Shown here one piece after another: positions 30,696 to 40,073 of a stretch of 42,281 nucleotides of DNA. Below the pieces are notes generated by a model, which saw nothing but the letters and a program-made list of their open reading frames with translations, was not told where the DNA came from and ran no database searches. Position numbers and translations under genes: made by a program. Origin of the DNA: Methylobacterium symbioticum (lineage in GTDB: Bacteria > Pseudomonadota > Alphaproteobacteria > Rhizobiales > Beijerinckiaceae); the NCBI RefSeq assembly GCF_902141845.1, contig NZ_CABFPH010000045.1:1-42281 (forward strand), read 5' to 3'. The stretch's first letter is position 1. The number at the start of each line of letters is the position of its first letter.

Positions 30696-32537
30696 ATGCC
30701 GTCCGTTCGTATCCTGGCGTCCGCGTTCCTTCTGATGCTGGCGGCGCTTCTTTCTTCCGCCCCGCAGGCTGCGGCAAACGGCCGGGCCGCCCTGCTCATC
30801 GCCAACGCCGCCTATCCGGACAGCGAGGCCGTGCTGCCGACGCCGATCGCGGATGCGCGCGCCCTCGGCGAGGCGCTGAAGGCCAAGGGATTCCGCGTCG
30901 AGACGGTGGAGAATGCCTCGAAGGAAGCGCTCCAGGCAGCGATCGACCGCTTCCAGCGCGGCCTCGAGCCGGACGGCATCGCCTTCGTCTTCTTCAGCGG
31001 CTACGGGATCCAGGTCGCGCGCAAGAACTACCTGATCCCCGTCGATGCCCGGATCTGGAGCGAGGCGGATGTGGTTCGGGACGGGCTCAGCCTGGACGGC
31101 CTGCTCGAGGGGCTCAGTCGCAGCCGCGCGGGCATCCGCGCCGTCGTTCTCGACGCCTCGCGCCGCAACCCGTTCGAGCGCCGCTTCCGCAGCTTCTCGC
31201 AGGGTCTGGCCGCGATTCCGGCTACGCCCGGCTCGCTGATCCTGTCGTCCACGGCGCCCGGCGGCGTCGTCAACGAGGGTGGCGCGACGCGCAGCCCCTT
31301 CGTCGGCGAACTGGTGCAGCAGATCGGCGTGCTCGACCAGACCGCGGACCGTGCCTTCGCGGCCACCGCCGAGGCCATCGCCCGGCGGGTGCGGGGGCAG
31401 AGCCCGGCCCTCACCGTCAATCTCGAAGAGACCTTCTCCTTCGATCCGGAGCAGCCCCGCACCCTTGTCCGCCGCAAGCCCGACGAGGCCGCGGACAAGG
31501 CGGCCAAGGAACAGGAGGCCCGGGATCAGGCCGCGAGCGAAGCCGCCCGCAGCCGCGAGCAGGCGGCCAGGGAGCAGACGGCTAGAGAGCAGGCCGCCCG
31601 GGATCAGGCTGCGCGGGATCAAGCCATCCGGGAGCAGGCCGCTCGGGATCAGGCGGTGCGTGACCAAGCTGCACGAGATCAGGCTGCGCGGGATCAAGCC
31701 GCGCGGGAGCAGGCGAATCGCGACAGGCTCGCCCGCGAACAGGGGCAGCGCGCCGCCGAGCGCGCCTTCGAATCCGCCCGCGCCCAGGGGACGAAGGGCG
31801 CCTACCAGGATTTTCTCGCCACCTACCCGGCAGGCCCCCTCGCGGAGAGGGCCCGGGCCGAGGTCGCGCGGATCGAGGGTGAGGACCGGCAGGCGGCTGC
31901 CGATTACGAGCGCGCCGAGGCCGTCGGCACACAGGCCGCCTACCAGGATTTCCTCGACAAGCACCCCTCCGGCCCCCAGGCCGAGCGGGCGCGCAACGCG
32001 CTCGACCGGATCGCCCGCACCGCCGAGCGGCGCCGGGACGAGGAGCGCCAGCGCCTCGCCTCTCTCGACCAGCGCATCGCCAGCAACCCGCGCGACGACG
32101 CCGCCTATTACGAGCGCGGTCAGTTCCACGCCCAGCGCGGCGACGCGGCGGCGGCGATCCGCGACTTCGATCAGACGATCCGCCTCAATCCCGCGAGCCC
32201 CGAGGCGTTCAACAATCGCTGCTGGATGCGCGCGCTCTCGAACGACCTTCAGCGGGCCATGGCCGACTGCAACCAAGCCCTGAAGCTCCGCCCGGGCTTC
32301 GTCGATGCCCTCGACAGCCGCGGTCTCGTGAACCTCAAATCGGGGGCGCTGCGGGCCGCGGTCGCCGATTACGACGTCATCCTGCGCGGCGAAGGGCAAC
32401 ACGCCTCGGCCCTCTACGGACGCGGCGTCGCGCGGCTGCGTCTCGGCGAGCGGGCCCTCGCCGAGAAGGACATGGCCGGCGCTCTTGAGCTGAATCCGCA
32501 GATCGACAAGGAATTCGCCGGCTACGGCATCCGGTGA
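30696..32537 (+). CDS. Exported caspase-fold (C14) pseudo-protease with pentapeptide repeat and TPRs
   Basis: 613 residues. The signal peptide MPSVRILASAFLLMLAALLSSAPQAAA is followed by a caspase p20-like domain (about 28-250): GRAALLIANAAYPD, ADARALGEALKAKGFRVETVEN, FFSGYGIQVARKNYLIPVDARI, VVLDASRRNPFERRF. Family members normally have His-Gly in FxGHGxQ and Cys in LDACRxNPF. Here they are Tyr103 and Ser155, so the protease is probably inactive. Residues 275-349 are a coiled, charged ARDQA repeat. Two related AYQDFL...AERAR units follow at 369 and 415, then about four TPRs to the end. The architecture suggests a periplasmic scaffold. It is 145 bases before an OmpA-like gene. Confidence 0.85.
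   Translation: MPSVRILASAFLLMLAALLSSAPQAAANGRAALLIANAAYPDSEAVLPTPIADARALGEALKAKGFRVETVENASKEALQAAIDRFQRGLEPDGIAFVFFSGYGIQVARKNYLIPVDARIWSEADVVRDGLSLDGLLEGLSRSRAGIRAVVLDASRRNPFERRFRSFSQGLAAIPATPGSLILSSTAPGGVVNEGGATRSPFVGELVQQIGVLDQTADRAFAATAEAIARRVRGQSPALTVNLEETFSFDPEQPRTLVRRKPDEAADKAAKEQEARDQAASEAARSREQAAREQTAREQAARDQAARDQAIREQAARDQAVRDQAARDQAARDQAAREQANRDRLAREQGQRAAERAFESARAQGTKGAYQDFLATYPAGPLAERARAEVARIEGEDRQAAADYERAEAVGTQAAYQDFLDKHPSGPQAERARNALDRIARTAERRRDEERQRLASLDQRIASNPRDDAAYYERGQFHAQRGDAAAAIRDFDQTIRLNPASPEAFNNRCWMRALSNDLQRAMADCNQALKLRPGFVDALDSRGLVNLKSGALRAAVADYDVILRGEGQHASALYGRGVARLRLGERALAEKDMAGALELNPQIDKEFAGYGIR
31518..31742 (+). repeat. 15-bp tandem repeat encoding A-R-D/E-Q-A pentads
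   Basis: About fifteen consecutive 15-base units, similar but not identical, encode ARDQA, AREQA, VRDQA, IREQA and the like in the pseudo-caspase gene. Alternating basic and acidic residues every five positions predict a long charged helix. Unit count may vary between strains by slippage. Confidence 0.85.
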
Positions 32538-32682
32538 GATCAGTGCCGGGCCGCGGGCAGGTGTGTCGGCTCGCACACAGGTGGACCATGAACTCTGTCA
32601 TGCCATGTTGAACGGCGGAGGGCGCCGTGACACAACCCGATCAGCGGTAGAGAAGGACCGCCTGAGCGACTTGGAGGGTCCA

Positions 32683-33342
32683 ATGTTCGGTTCTTCGAGG
32701 AGTGGTACTCATCTGTTCGTCGGGGCAGTGCTGGCTGTCCTGGCCTCGGCGCCGGCCTCGGCCGAGGATGTCAGCGAGGCGCAGATCCTCAAAGCGCTGT
32801 CGCCGAATGCCGTCGAGCCGCCACGCACCCGCGGCCTCTCGATCGGCGCGCCGGCCCCGGCCGTGGCCCCCGTCATCGCCGCCTCCCCCGACGCGGCCTT
32901 CGTGGACGGCCTGCGCAACAAGCCGAGCCGCTCGCTCTCGACGGGCGAGCGCGAGAAGCTCGGCAGCCTCGCGGCGACCAAGCCGCAGATCGATCTGCCG
33001 ATGGAGTTCGACTACAATTCCGACGTGCTCCGTGGAGAGGCCCTCAAGAACGCCGACAATCTCGGCAAGGCGCTGTCGAGCGCCGGCATGCGGGGCCAGA
33101 CCTTCATGATCGCCGGGCACACCGATGCCAGGGGCGGCGACGCCGCCAACCAGCGGCTCTCCGAGCGGCGCGCCGACGCGGTCAAGAGCTTCCTCGTCCA
33201 GAAATACGGCATCCCGGCCGCGAACCTGATCACGGTCGGCTACGGCAAAGCCCATCTCAAGGTCCCGGCCGATCCCGCCTCCCGCGAGAACCGTCGGGTG
33301 CAGGCGGTGAACATGATGCAGGTGCAGACCGCGGGGCGCTGA
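32683..33342 (+). CDS. OmpA-family peptidoglycan-binding protein
   Basis: 219 residues from ATG 32683, with GGAGGG seven bases upstream. The signal peptide MFGSSRSGTHLFVGAVLAVLASAPASA-ED is followed by a linker and an OmpA-C domain: IDLPMEFDYNSDVLRGEALKNADNLGKALSSAGMRGQTFMIAGHTDARGGDAANQRLSERRADAVKSFLVQKYGIPAANLITVGYGK. The NRRVQAVNM end carries the arginine that, with the aspartate in GHTDARG, grips diaminopimelate. It is without a beta-barrel, so it is a periplasmic or lipoprotein-independent murein binder. It lies just downstream of the pseudo-caspase and may work with it; that is inference. Confidence 0.9.
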   Translation: MFGSSRSGTHLFVGAVLAVLASAPASAEDVSEAQILKALSPNAVEPPRTRGLSIGAPAPAVAPVIAASPDAAFVDGLRNKPSRSLSTGEREKLGSLAATKPQIDLPMEFDYNSDVLRGEALKNADNLGKALSSAGMRGQTFMIAGHTDARGGDAANQRLSERRADAVKSFLVQKYGIPAANLITVGYGKAHLKVPADPASRENRRVQAVNMMQVQTAGR

Positions 33343-33480
33343 GCGCCCGTCCAGACGGGGATCGAGAGGCGTGACGCGATCCGACGTGATCGGGCACGGC
33401 TCTCGAGCCCGCCAAGCCGGCGCCTGGGGGGCGGGTGTCGGCCCGCCAGTCATAGACCCGACCCCGGGCCCGTGCACGCC

Positions 33481-34524
33481 ATGTCCGAGCAACCGTCCGT
33501 CGCGCTGCGCCTCGCCCGAGGGGAGGGCGCTCCGCCGTCCGGGCGCCGCTGCCGGGCCTGGGCGGAGGGCCGGCTTCCCCTTCTCGCCGCGGCGCTCCCC
33601 TTGGCTGTGCTCCTCTTGTCCGCGCTTCTCCTGGCCGGGCCGGCCGCGGCCCAGAGCACGCCGGAGGGGACCAAGGTGCTCGGCGTGCGCGCCGGCAATG
33701 CCTGCCTGAAGGAGCAGGTCCGCATCACCGGCTTCGCCCTGGCGCGCGAGGAGAGCGGCGCCAGCATCCCCTTCGACGGCTACCGCGTCACCGAGATCCT
33801 GGTGGCGGAGGGGGACACGGTGACCGCGGGCCAGGAGATCCTGCGCGCCGTGCGCCAGCCGGACGGCGGCGCACAGCGCCCGCAGACGCCGGAGACCGTC
33901 TCCCTGCGCGCGCCGATCGCCGGCCGGGTGACCCGGATCGGCCTGCGCCTCGGCCAAGTGACCGGCGCCGCGGCCGGGCTCGGAGCGCCGGCCGCCCCGG
34001 CCGCGCCCGCGGGCCTGCCCGATCCGCAGGTGCGGGTCATGGCCGATGCCGGCACCGAGTTGCTGGTCGACGTGCCGAGCCCCTACGCCGCCAAGATCCG
34101 CACCGGCACCGCCGCGCGCATCGTTCCGGACGAGGGCGCGGAGATCCGCGGCAGCGTGCGGGTGCCGGTGAGCGAGGTGGATCCGCGGACTCAGCTCGGC
34201 CGCGCCCGCATCAGCCTCGACCCGCCGACGGCGCTCAGGCCCGGCCAGTTCGCCAGCGCCGTCCTTGAGACCGCCCGCGATTGCGGCGTGGCCGTGCCCC
34301 GCGCCGCCGTCAGCTACCAGAACGGGGTGCCCACCGTGCAGGTGCTCAACGGCAGCCGGGTGGAGACCCGCAGCGTCCGCATCGGCCTCTCCGACGAGAG
34401 CAACGTGCAGATCCGCGAGGGCCTGAGCGACGGCGAGCCCGTGGTGGCCAATGCCGGCACTGCCCTGCGACCCGGCGATCGGGTCACCCCCGTCATCACC
34501 GGCCAGGTCGGAGCCTCGCGCTGA
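33481..34524 (+). CDS. RND efflux periplasmic adaptor lacking the coiled-coil hairpin
   Basis: 347 residues from ATG 33481 (a GTG at 33472 is possible). The signal anchor is LPLLAAALPLAVLLLSALLLAGPAAAQ. The two lipoyl half-motifs (PFDGYRVTEILVAEGDTVTAGQEILRAV and LRAPIAGRVTRIGLRLGQVTG) lie only about 25 residues apart, so the usual alpha-helical hairpin that meets TolC is absent. Beta-barrel (VLVDVPSPYAAKIRTGTAARIVPD) and membrane-proximal parts (VPRAAVSYQNGVPTVQVLNGSRVETRSVRIGL) follow. Two mature-chain cysteines, Cys75 and Cys268, match those of the second adaptor at 40074. The stop overlaps the RND permease start by one base. Confidence 0.88.
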   Translation: MSEQPSVALRLARGEGAPPSGRRCRAWAEGRLPLLAAALPLAVLLLSALLLAGPAAAQSTPEGTKVLGVRAGNACLKEQVRITGFALAREESGASIPFDGYRVTEILVAEGDTVTAGQEILRAVRQPDGGAQRPQTPETVSLRAPIAGRVTRIGLRLGQVTGAAAGLGAPAAPAAPAGLPDPQVRVMADAGTELLVDVPSPYAAKIRTGTAARIVPDEGAEIRGSVRVPVSEVDPRTQLGRARISLDPPTALRPGQFASAVLETARDCGVAVPRAAVSYQNGVPTVQVLNGSRVETRSVRIGLSDESNVQIREGLSDGEPVVANAGTALRPGDRVTPVITGQVGASR

Positions 34525-37500
34525 TGTCCGTCAACATCTCCGCCCTGGCGATCAAGCGGCCGCTGCCCTCGGTGGTGGCCTCGATCATTCTGCTGGCGCT
34601 GGGCTGGGTCAGCTTCATGAAGCTGCCGGTCACCCGCCTGCCGGCCGCCGACATCCCGCTGATCTCCGTCGTCGTCTCGCAGTTCGGGGCGGCGCCCGCC
34701 GAGATCGAGGCCCAGGTGACGAAGACGATCGAGGACGGCGTCTCGGGCGTGGAGGGCGTGCGCCACATCGCCTCCTCGGTCACCGACGGCCTGTCCGTGA
34801 CCACCATCGCCTTCCGCCTGGAGAGCAACACCGACCGGGCGCTGAACGACGTCAAGGATGCGGTCACCCGCGTGCGGTCGAACCTGCCGCAGGGCGTGCA
34901 GGAGCCGCTGATCCAACGCGTCGACGTGGTCGGGCTGCCGATCGTCACCTACGCGGCGACGGCGCCGAACAAGAGCCCGGAGCAGATCTCCTGGTTCATG
35001 GAGAACACCGTCAAGCGCTCGCTGCAGGACGTGAAGGGCGTGGCCGAGGCCGAGGTGATCGGGGGCGCCGCCCGCGAGATCCTGGTCTCTCTCGATCCCG
35101 ACCGCCTCCAGGCCTTCGGCCTCAGCGCCGTCGACGTGAGCCGGCGGCTCTACGGCACCAACATCACGGTGACGGGCGGGCGCGCCGAGATCGGCGGCCG
35201 CGACCAGGCGATCCGGACGCTGGCCTCGGCCAGGACCCTGGAGGACCTGGCCGGCACCATGATCACCCTGCCGACCGGGGGACAGGTGCGGCTGGAGGAT
35301 CTCGGCCGGGTCACCGACACGGTGGCCGACCGGCGCACCTTCGCCCGCCTCAATGGCGAGCCGGTGGTGGCGATCGGCATCAAGCGCGCGCAGGGGGCGA
35401 GCGACGTGGTCGTCGCCAAGGCCGTCGAGACGCGCGTCGCGCAGATCCGCGCCGAGAACCCGGATTACGATCTCAAGCTGATCGACACCTCGGTCGATTT
35501 CACCCGCGGCAACTACGACGCGGCGATCTCGACCCTGTTCGAGGGCGCCTTCCTCGCGGTCGTCATCGTGTTCCTGTTCCTGCGGGACCTGCGCGCCACG
35601 GTGATCGTCGCGGTCTCGCTGCCCCTGTCGATCTTCCCCGCCTTCTGGGCGATGGACCTGCTCGGCTTCTCGCTGAACCTCGTCAGCTTCCTCGCCATCA
35701 CGCTCTCGACCGGCATCCTCGTGGACGATTCGATCGTCGAGATCGAGAACATCGTCCGCCACATGCGCATGGGCAAGTCGCCGGTCCAGGCGGCCATGGA
35801 GGCGGCCGACGAGATCGGCCTCGCGGTGATCGCGATCTCGCTCACCATCATCGCGATCTTCGCGCCCGCGAGCTTCATGTCCGGCATCGCCGGGCAGTTC
35901 TTCAAGCAGTTCGGCATCACGGTCGCGGTGCAGGTGTTCTTCTCCCTGCTCGCCGCCCGCTTCGTGACGCCGATGCTCGCGGCCTACATCATGAAGCCGC
36001 ACCACAAGCCCGAGAAGCCGCCGGGTCCGGTTCTGCGCGCCTATACCCGCCTCGTCACGCTCTCGGTGCGCTACTATCCCCTCACCGTCCTCATCGGCCT
36101 CCTGACCTTCGCCGGCTCGATCGCCTCCATCGGGCTGCTCTCGAAGGGCTTCCTGCCCGCGCAGGATTCCGCGCGCTCGGTGATGGCGCTGGAGCTGCCG
36201 CCGGGCTCGCAGCTCGCCGAGACCGAGAAGGTGAGCGAGGACATCGCCCGGGTGATCCGCGAGCTGCCGCAGGTGACGAGCGTGTTCGTGGATGGCGGGC
36301 GCGTGCCGAAGGAGCCCATCGAGGCGCGCCGGGCCTCGTTCATCATCAACTACACGGCCAAGAAGGACCGCTCGATCACCCAGCGCGAACTGGAGCGCGA
36401 GATCGGCAGCCGCCTGCGGGCCGTGCCCGATATCCGCTTCTACTTCGTGGACGAGAACGGCCTGCGGGCGATCTCGCTGGTGGTGCGCGGCACCGATCCG
36501 CGCACGGTCGCCAACGTCGCCAACGAGCTCGCGGGCCAGATGCGGCGCCTGCCGACGGTCGCCAACGTGATCTCCGGCACGACCCTCGACCGGCCGGAAC
36601 TCAGGATCCGCCCGCATCTCGACCTCGCCGCGCGCCTCGGCGTCTCGCCGACGCTGCTCGCCGAGACGATCCGCGTCGCCACGATCGGCGATGTCGGCCC
36701 GGCGCTGGCCAAGTTCGACGCGGGCGACCGGCTCGTGCCGATCCGGGTGCAGCTCGACGACACGGCCCGGGTCAACCAGTCGGTGCTGGAGCAGGTCCGC
36801 GTGCCCAAGGGCGGGGGCGGCTCGATCCCGCTCTCGGCGATCGCCGCACTCGACTTCCAGCAGGGCCCGACCAACATCACCCGCTACGACCGCCAGCGGC
36901 AGGCCACGGTCGCCTGCGACCTCGTGGGCAATGCGGCGCTCGGCGACGTGCTCAAGGCGATCGACGATCTGCCGGTGATGAAGTCGTTGCCCAAGGGCGT
37001 CACCGTCGACCAGGGCGGCGATGCCGAGAGCCTGAACGAGCTGGCCGACGGCTTCGCCCACGCCATGAGCGCCGGCCTGATGATGGTCTATGCGGTGCTG
37101 GTGCTGCTGTTCGGCTCCTTCCTCCTGCCGATCACCATCCTGTTCTCGCTGCCGCTCTCGCTCGGCGGGGCGGTGATCGCCCTGATGGTCACCGGCAAGC
37201 AGCTCACCACGCCGGTCTGGATCGGCATCCTGATGCTGATGGGCATCGTCACCAAGAACGCGATCATGCTGGTCGATTTCGCCGTCGAGTCGATGCGCCA
37301 CGGCATGGCCCGGGACGCGGCGATCATCGATGCCGGCCAGAAGCGGGCGCGGCCGATCGTGATGACGACCATCGCCATGGTGGCGGGCATGCTGCCCTCG
37401 GCGCTGGCCTTCGGCATCGGCGGCGAGTTCCGCTCGCCGATGGCGCTCGCGGTGATCGGCGGCCTGATCTTCTCGACGCTGCTCTCCCTCGTCTTCGTGC

Positions 37501-37667
37501 CGGCGGTCTTCGTCACGGTTTCGGAGATCAGCGACCGGAGCTTGCGCCTGCTGCGCCGGCTCGGCTCCCTCGGCCGGCGCAAGGCCGCGGCGGAGAAGCC
37601 GCAGGACGTGCCGCCTGGCGGTGGCGCCGTCGCCCCGGGCCTTGGGCCGGCAAGCCCGCCGGCCTGA
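34524..37667 (+). CDS. RND efflux permease (AcrB/HAE1-like)
   Basis: 1,047 residues, full family length with 12 membrane helices and two large periplasmic loops. The N terminus is MSVNISALAIKRPLPSVVASIILLALGWVSF. The proton-relay aspartates are Asp401 and Asp402 in STGILVDDSIVEIENIVRHM, and the partner Lys911 is in GIVTKNAIMLVDFAVE. Other marks are FLFLRDLRATVIVAVSLPLSIFPAF, FMSGIAGQFFKQFGITVAVQVFFSLLAARFVTPMLAAY and RARPIVMTTIAMVAGMLPSAL. It probably exports hydrophobic or toxic compounds, substrate unknown. No outer-membrane factor is encoded nearby. A structured repeat begins eight bases after the stop. Confidence 0.95.
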   Translation: MSVNISALAIKRPLPSVVASIILLALGWVSFMKLPVTRLPAADIPLISVVVSQFGAAPAEIEAQVTKTIEDGVSGVEGVRHIASSVTDGLSVTTIAFRLESNTDRALNDVKDAVTRVRSNLPQGVQEPLIQRVDVVGLPIVTYAATAPNKSPEQISWFMENTVKRSLQDVKGVAEAEVIGGAAREILVSLDPDRLQAFGLSAVDVSRRLYGTNITVTGGRAEIGGRDQAIRTLASARTLEDLAGTMITLPTGGQVRLEDLGRVTDTVADRRTFARLNGEPVVAIGIKRAQGASDVVVAKAVETRVAQIRAENPDYDLKLIDTSVDFTRGNYDAAISTLFEGAFLAVVIVFLFLRDLRATVIVAVSLPLSIFPAFWAMDLLGFSLNLVSFLAITLSTGILVDDSIVEIENIVRHMRMGKSPVQAAMEAADEIGLAVIAISLTIIAIFAPASFMSGIAGQFFKQFGITVAVQVFFSLLAARFVTPMLAAYIMKPHHKPEKPPGPVLRAYTRLVTLSVRYYPLTVLIGLLTFAGSIASIGLLSKGFLPAQDSARSVMALELPPGSQLAETEKVSEDIARVIRELPQVTSVFVDGGRVPKEPIEARRASFIINYTAKKDRSITQRELEREIGSRLRAVPDIRFYFVDENGLRAISLVVRGTDPRTVANVANELAGQMRRLPTVANVISGTTLDRPELRIRPHLDLAARLGVSPTLLAETIRVATIGDVGPALAKFDAGDRLVPIRVQLDDTARVNQSVLEQVRVPKGGGGSIPLSAIAALDFQQGPTNITRYDRQRQATVACDLVGNAALGDVLKAIDDLPVMKSLPKGVTVDQGGDAESLNELADGFAHAMSAGLMMVYAVLVLLFGSFLLPITILFSLPLSLGGAVIALMVTGKQLTTPVWIGILMLMGIVTKNAIMLVDFAVESMRHGMARDAAIIDAGQKRARPIVMTTIAMVAGMLPSALAFGIGGEFRSPMALAVIGGLIFSTLLSLVFVPAVFVTVSEISDRSLRLLRRLGSLGRRKAAAEKPQDVPPGGGAVAPGLGPASPPA

Positions 37668-37674
37668 ATTCCGA

Positions 37675-37725
37675 GGATCCCAAAGGGGTCACCCCTTTGG
37701 CGGGGTGCCGGGGCAGCGCCCCGGC
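37675..37725. repeat. Structured intergenic repeat, copy B (after RND permease)
   Basis: Hairpin 1: CCAAAGGGG-TCA-CCCCTTTGG (37680-37700). Hairpin 2: GCCGGGGC-AGC-GCCCCGGC (37707-37725). It aligns with copy A at 23888-23935, and the differences within stems are mostly paired (A-T to G-C, two T-A to G-C or C-G, G-T to G-C). It lies between convergent genes (permease and chemoreceptor), so it is likely to end one or both transcripts. Confidence 0.8.
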
Positions 37726-37765
37726 CTCTTCCAGGAAGGCTGAGCGTTCCCGACACCCGAGAGGA

Positions 37766-39853
37766 TCAGGCCGCGCGGACCGTCGCCAGGAAGCGCGCGA
37801 CCTCGGTCGAGAGATGGTCCGACTGGCGCGACAGGTCCGAGGCGGAGGCAAGCATCTCGTTCGCCGCCGTGCCCGTCACGGTCGCGGCATCGGCGACGCC
37901 CGCGATGTTGCGCGTCACCTCGCCCGCGCCGGTGGCGGCCTGGGCGACGTTGCGGACGATCTCGCTGGTGGCCGCGCCCTGCTCCTCGACTGCCGCCGCG
38001 ACCGAGGCCGACACGCCGCTGATCTCCTGGATACGCGCGCTGATGCTCTCGATGGCGCGGACCGCCTGATCGGTCGCGCCCTGGATCTGGCTGATCTGGG
38101 CGGCGATCTCTTCGGTGGCCTTGGCGGTCTGGTTGGCGAGTTCCTTCACCTCGGCCGCCACCACCGCGAAGCCGCGGCCCGCCTCGCCGGCGCGCGCCGC
38201 CTCGATGGTGGCGTTGAGCGCCAGCAGGTTGGTCTGGCTCGCGATCTGCGAGACCGTGCCGACCATGTCGCCGATGCGGGCGGAGGTCTCGCTCAGGGCC
38301 TGGACGTGCTGAGCGGTCTCGCGAGCCTCCGCCACGGCGGTCCGGGCGAAATCCGCCGAGCTGGTGACCTGCCGGCCGATCTCCTGCACCGAGGCGCCGA
38401 GTTCCTCGGCCGCCGCGGCGACGGTGGCTACGTTGCCGGCCGCCTGCTCGGCCGCCGCCGCGACGGTGACCGACTGCTCGGCGGTGGCGGCGGCGCTGGT
38501 CGACAGGGTTTGGGCGGTGGTCTGGAGGCGTGTGGCCGAGTCCGAGACTTGGCCGACGATGCCGCTCACCGCCCGCTCGAAGCGGTCGGCCATCTGGTGC
38601 ATGCCGGTTCTGCGCTGTTCCTCGGCCGAGGCGCGGGCGAGCGCTGTCTCCTCCTCCAGCGCGCGCGCCCGGATCAGGTTGGCGCGGAACACCTCGACGG
38701 CAGCGGCCATCGCGCCGATCTCATCCCGGCGACTGCGCTGCCCGAGTTCCACGGTGACGTCCCCGTCGGCGAGCCGCCGCATCGCCGCCGTCATCGCCGT
38801 GAGCGGGCCGGTGACGCCGCGGATCACCCAGGCGGTGCCGCCGCCGGCGAGCACCAGGGCCAGACAGAGCAGGGCGGCCTGGAGGGCGAGGTCCCGCCTC
38901 GCCTCCGCCGCGGTCGCGGCGGCGACGGCATCGAGGCGGTCGACGGCGGCGTAGGTCACCGCGGCGATCGAGTTGAGGGCGGGCGTCGAGCGGTTGCGGG
39001 CTTCCGCGAGCGCCGGGCGCGGCCGTGCCCGGTCCGCGAGAGCCGCCAGTGTCTGGCGGACCTCCGTGTCGAAGGGGCCCGCGAAGTAGCCGGCCTGCGC
39101 CGCCTCGATCGCGGTCCGGACCTCGCCGGCCTCCCGGATCGTCTCAGCGAGGCCACGCGTGACGCCGAAGGCGAAATCCACCAAGCGCCGCTCGGCGGCG
39201 AACGCCATCTGCTCCGTTGGGGTGATCAGGCGGTTCTCCGACAGGACGTCGTGGACGATCCTGCTGGCATCGCCCGCGAAGCTGCGTGCCGCCCAGCTCA
39301 TCGCCCGCATCTGGATCGCGTCGGACAGCGAGGGATCCGCGTCGCGGATCCAGGTCTCGGTGGCGGTCATGGCCGCCTCGATCGCCGCGATCAGCGCCGA
39401 GCCCTGGTTGGAGACCTGGCCGTGCAAGGCCGGATCGCGCGCCGGCAGCGACCTGGCGAGCGCCGCGTCGGCCAAGTCGCGGGTGCGCCGCCAGTCCTCG
39501 TATTGTGTCTGTAGGGTCGTGAGGGCGCTCCGCATCGCCGGCACCCCACCGTCGGGGAAGGTGGCGAGGACCTGCGGCAGGCCGCCGTCGATGGCCGCGC
39601 GCCGTGCTGCAATGTCGGCGAGGTTGGGCCCGAGCTGCTCGCTCTCAAGGCGCAGGGCCGAGAGCGTCGCGCCGCGCTCGAAGCGCAGCTCCGAGACACC
39701 GCGCAGGAAGTGACGGTCCGCATTCGCGAGCGCGGCGACGAGCGTCGACTGCCGCCAACGCCCCCAGGCTTCGTAGACCTGCCGGCCGGCCTCGCCGATC
39801 ACGGCGAGGCTCAACACAGAGATAATTGCGATGAGACGCAGTTTGACGGTCAA
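37766..39853 (-). CDS. Membrane methyl-accepting chemotaxis protein (HAMP-MCP)
   Basis: 695 residues if the TTG at 39853 is used; GGAGGG lies four bases before it and it starts directly at the first membrane helix ([18 protein letters not shown]). The frame continues to an ATG at 39967, but that part is in the AT-rich leader. A helical periplasmic sensor of about 300 residues is followed by a second helix ([23 protein letters not shown]), a HAMP domain ([43 protein letters not shown]) and an MCP signalling domain with [39 protein letters not shown]. Ligand unknown. It is convergent with the RND permease. Confidence 0.93.
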   Translation of the reverse strand: MTVKLRLIAIISVLSLAVIGEAGRQVYEAWGRWRQSTLVAALANADRHFLRGVSELRFERGATLSALRLESEQLGPNLADIAARRAAIDGGLPQVLATFPDGGVPAMRSALTTLQTQYEDWRRTRDLADAALARSLPARDPALHGQVSNQGSALIAAIEAAMTATETWIRDADPSLSDAIQMRAMSWAARSFAGDASRIVHDVLSENRLITPTEQMAFAAERRLVDFAFGVTRGLAETIREAGEVRTAIEAAQAGYFAGPFDTEVRQTLAALADRARPRPALAEARNRSTPALNSIAAVTYAAVDRLDAVAAATAAEARRDLALQAALLCLALVLAGGGTAWVIRGVTGPLTAMTAAMRRLADGDVTVELGQRSRRDEIGAMAAAVEVFRANLIRARALEEETALARASAEEQRRTGMHQMADRFERAVSGIVGQVSDSATRLQTTAQTLSTSAAATAEQSVTVAAAAEQAAGNVATVAAAAEELGASVQEIGRQVTSSADFARTAVAEARETAQHVQALSETSARIGDMVGTVSQIASQTNLLALNATIEAARAGEAGRGFAVVAAEVKELANQTAKATEEIAAQISQIQGATDQAVRAIESISARIQEISGVSASVAAAVEEQGAATSEIVRNVAQAATGAGEVTRNIAGVADAATVTGTAANEMLASASDLSRQSDHLSTEVARFLATVRAA

Positions 39854-40073
39854 AAGGCCCTCCAAGATATCGCCGCCGGTCCCGTTGGAAGCGGGCCCGC
39901 AATCCGTGCGGATTACGGCGAAAGAGGGATCCTGCGCGGTTAAATAAAAGTAAAATCTGCTAAACATGCATCTTTGATGTCGATATAATTCGAAAAAATG
40001 TACTGAACTCTCGCGAATGCTTGACGTTCTACGGTTGCCTGATACCGAAAGCGCAACTCTGGCTGAAATCGGG
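39854..40073. promoter_or_regulatory. AT-rich leader of the chemoreceptor gene
   Basis: A 220-base gap between the chemoreceptor start and the adaptor stop. Bases 39935-40020 are strongly AT-rich against the background (runs such as TTAAATAAAAGTAAAAT). This marks the likely promoter region for the minus-strand chemoreceptor. No clear -35/-10 pair or stem-loop terminator for the adaptor gene was settled on. Confidence 0.4.

Noticed and set aside
31518..31742. CRISPR-like array
   Set aside because: The 15-base units are contiguous, without spacers, and in frame with the surrounding protein.
34314..37301. 995-residue minus-strand open frame
   Set aside because: Histidine/arginine/aspartate-rich antisense of the RND permease, without domains.
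34451..39514. 1,687-residue plus-strand open frame
   Set aside because: Out-of-frame shadow of the RND permease and antisense to the chemoreceptor.
39854..39967. Chemoreceptor start at the ATG 39967
   Set aside because: The extra 38 residues fall in the AT-rich leader, while a TTG with a good GGAGGG stands directly before the first membrane helix.
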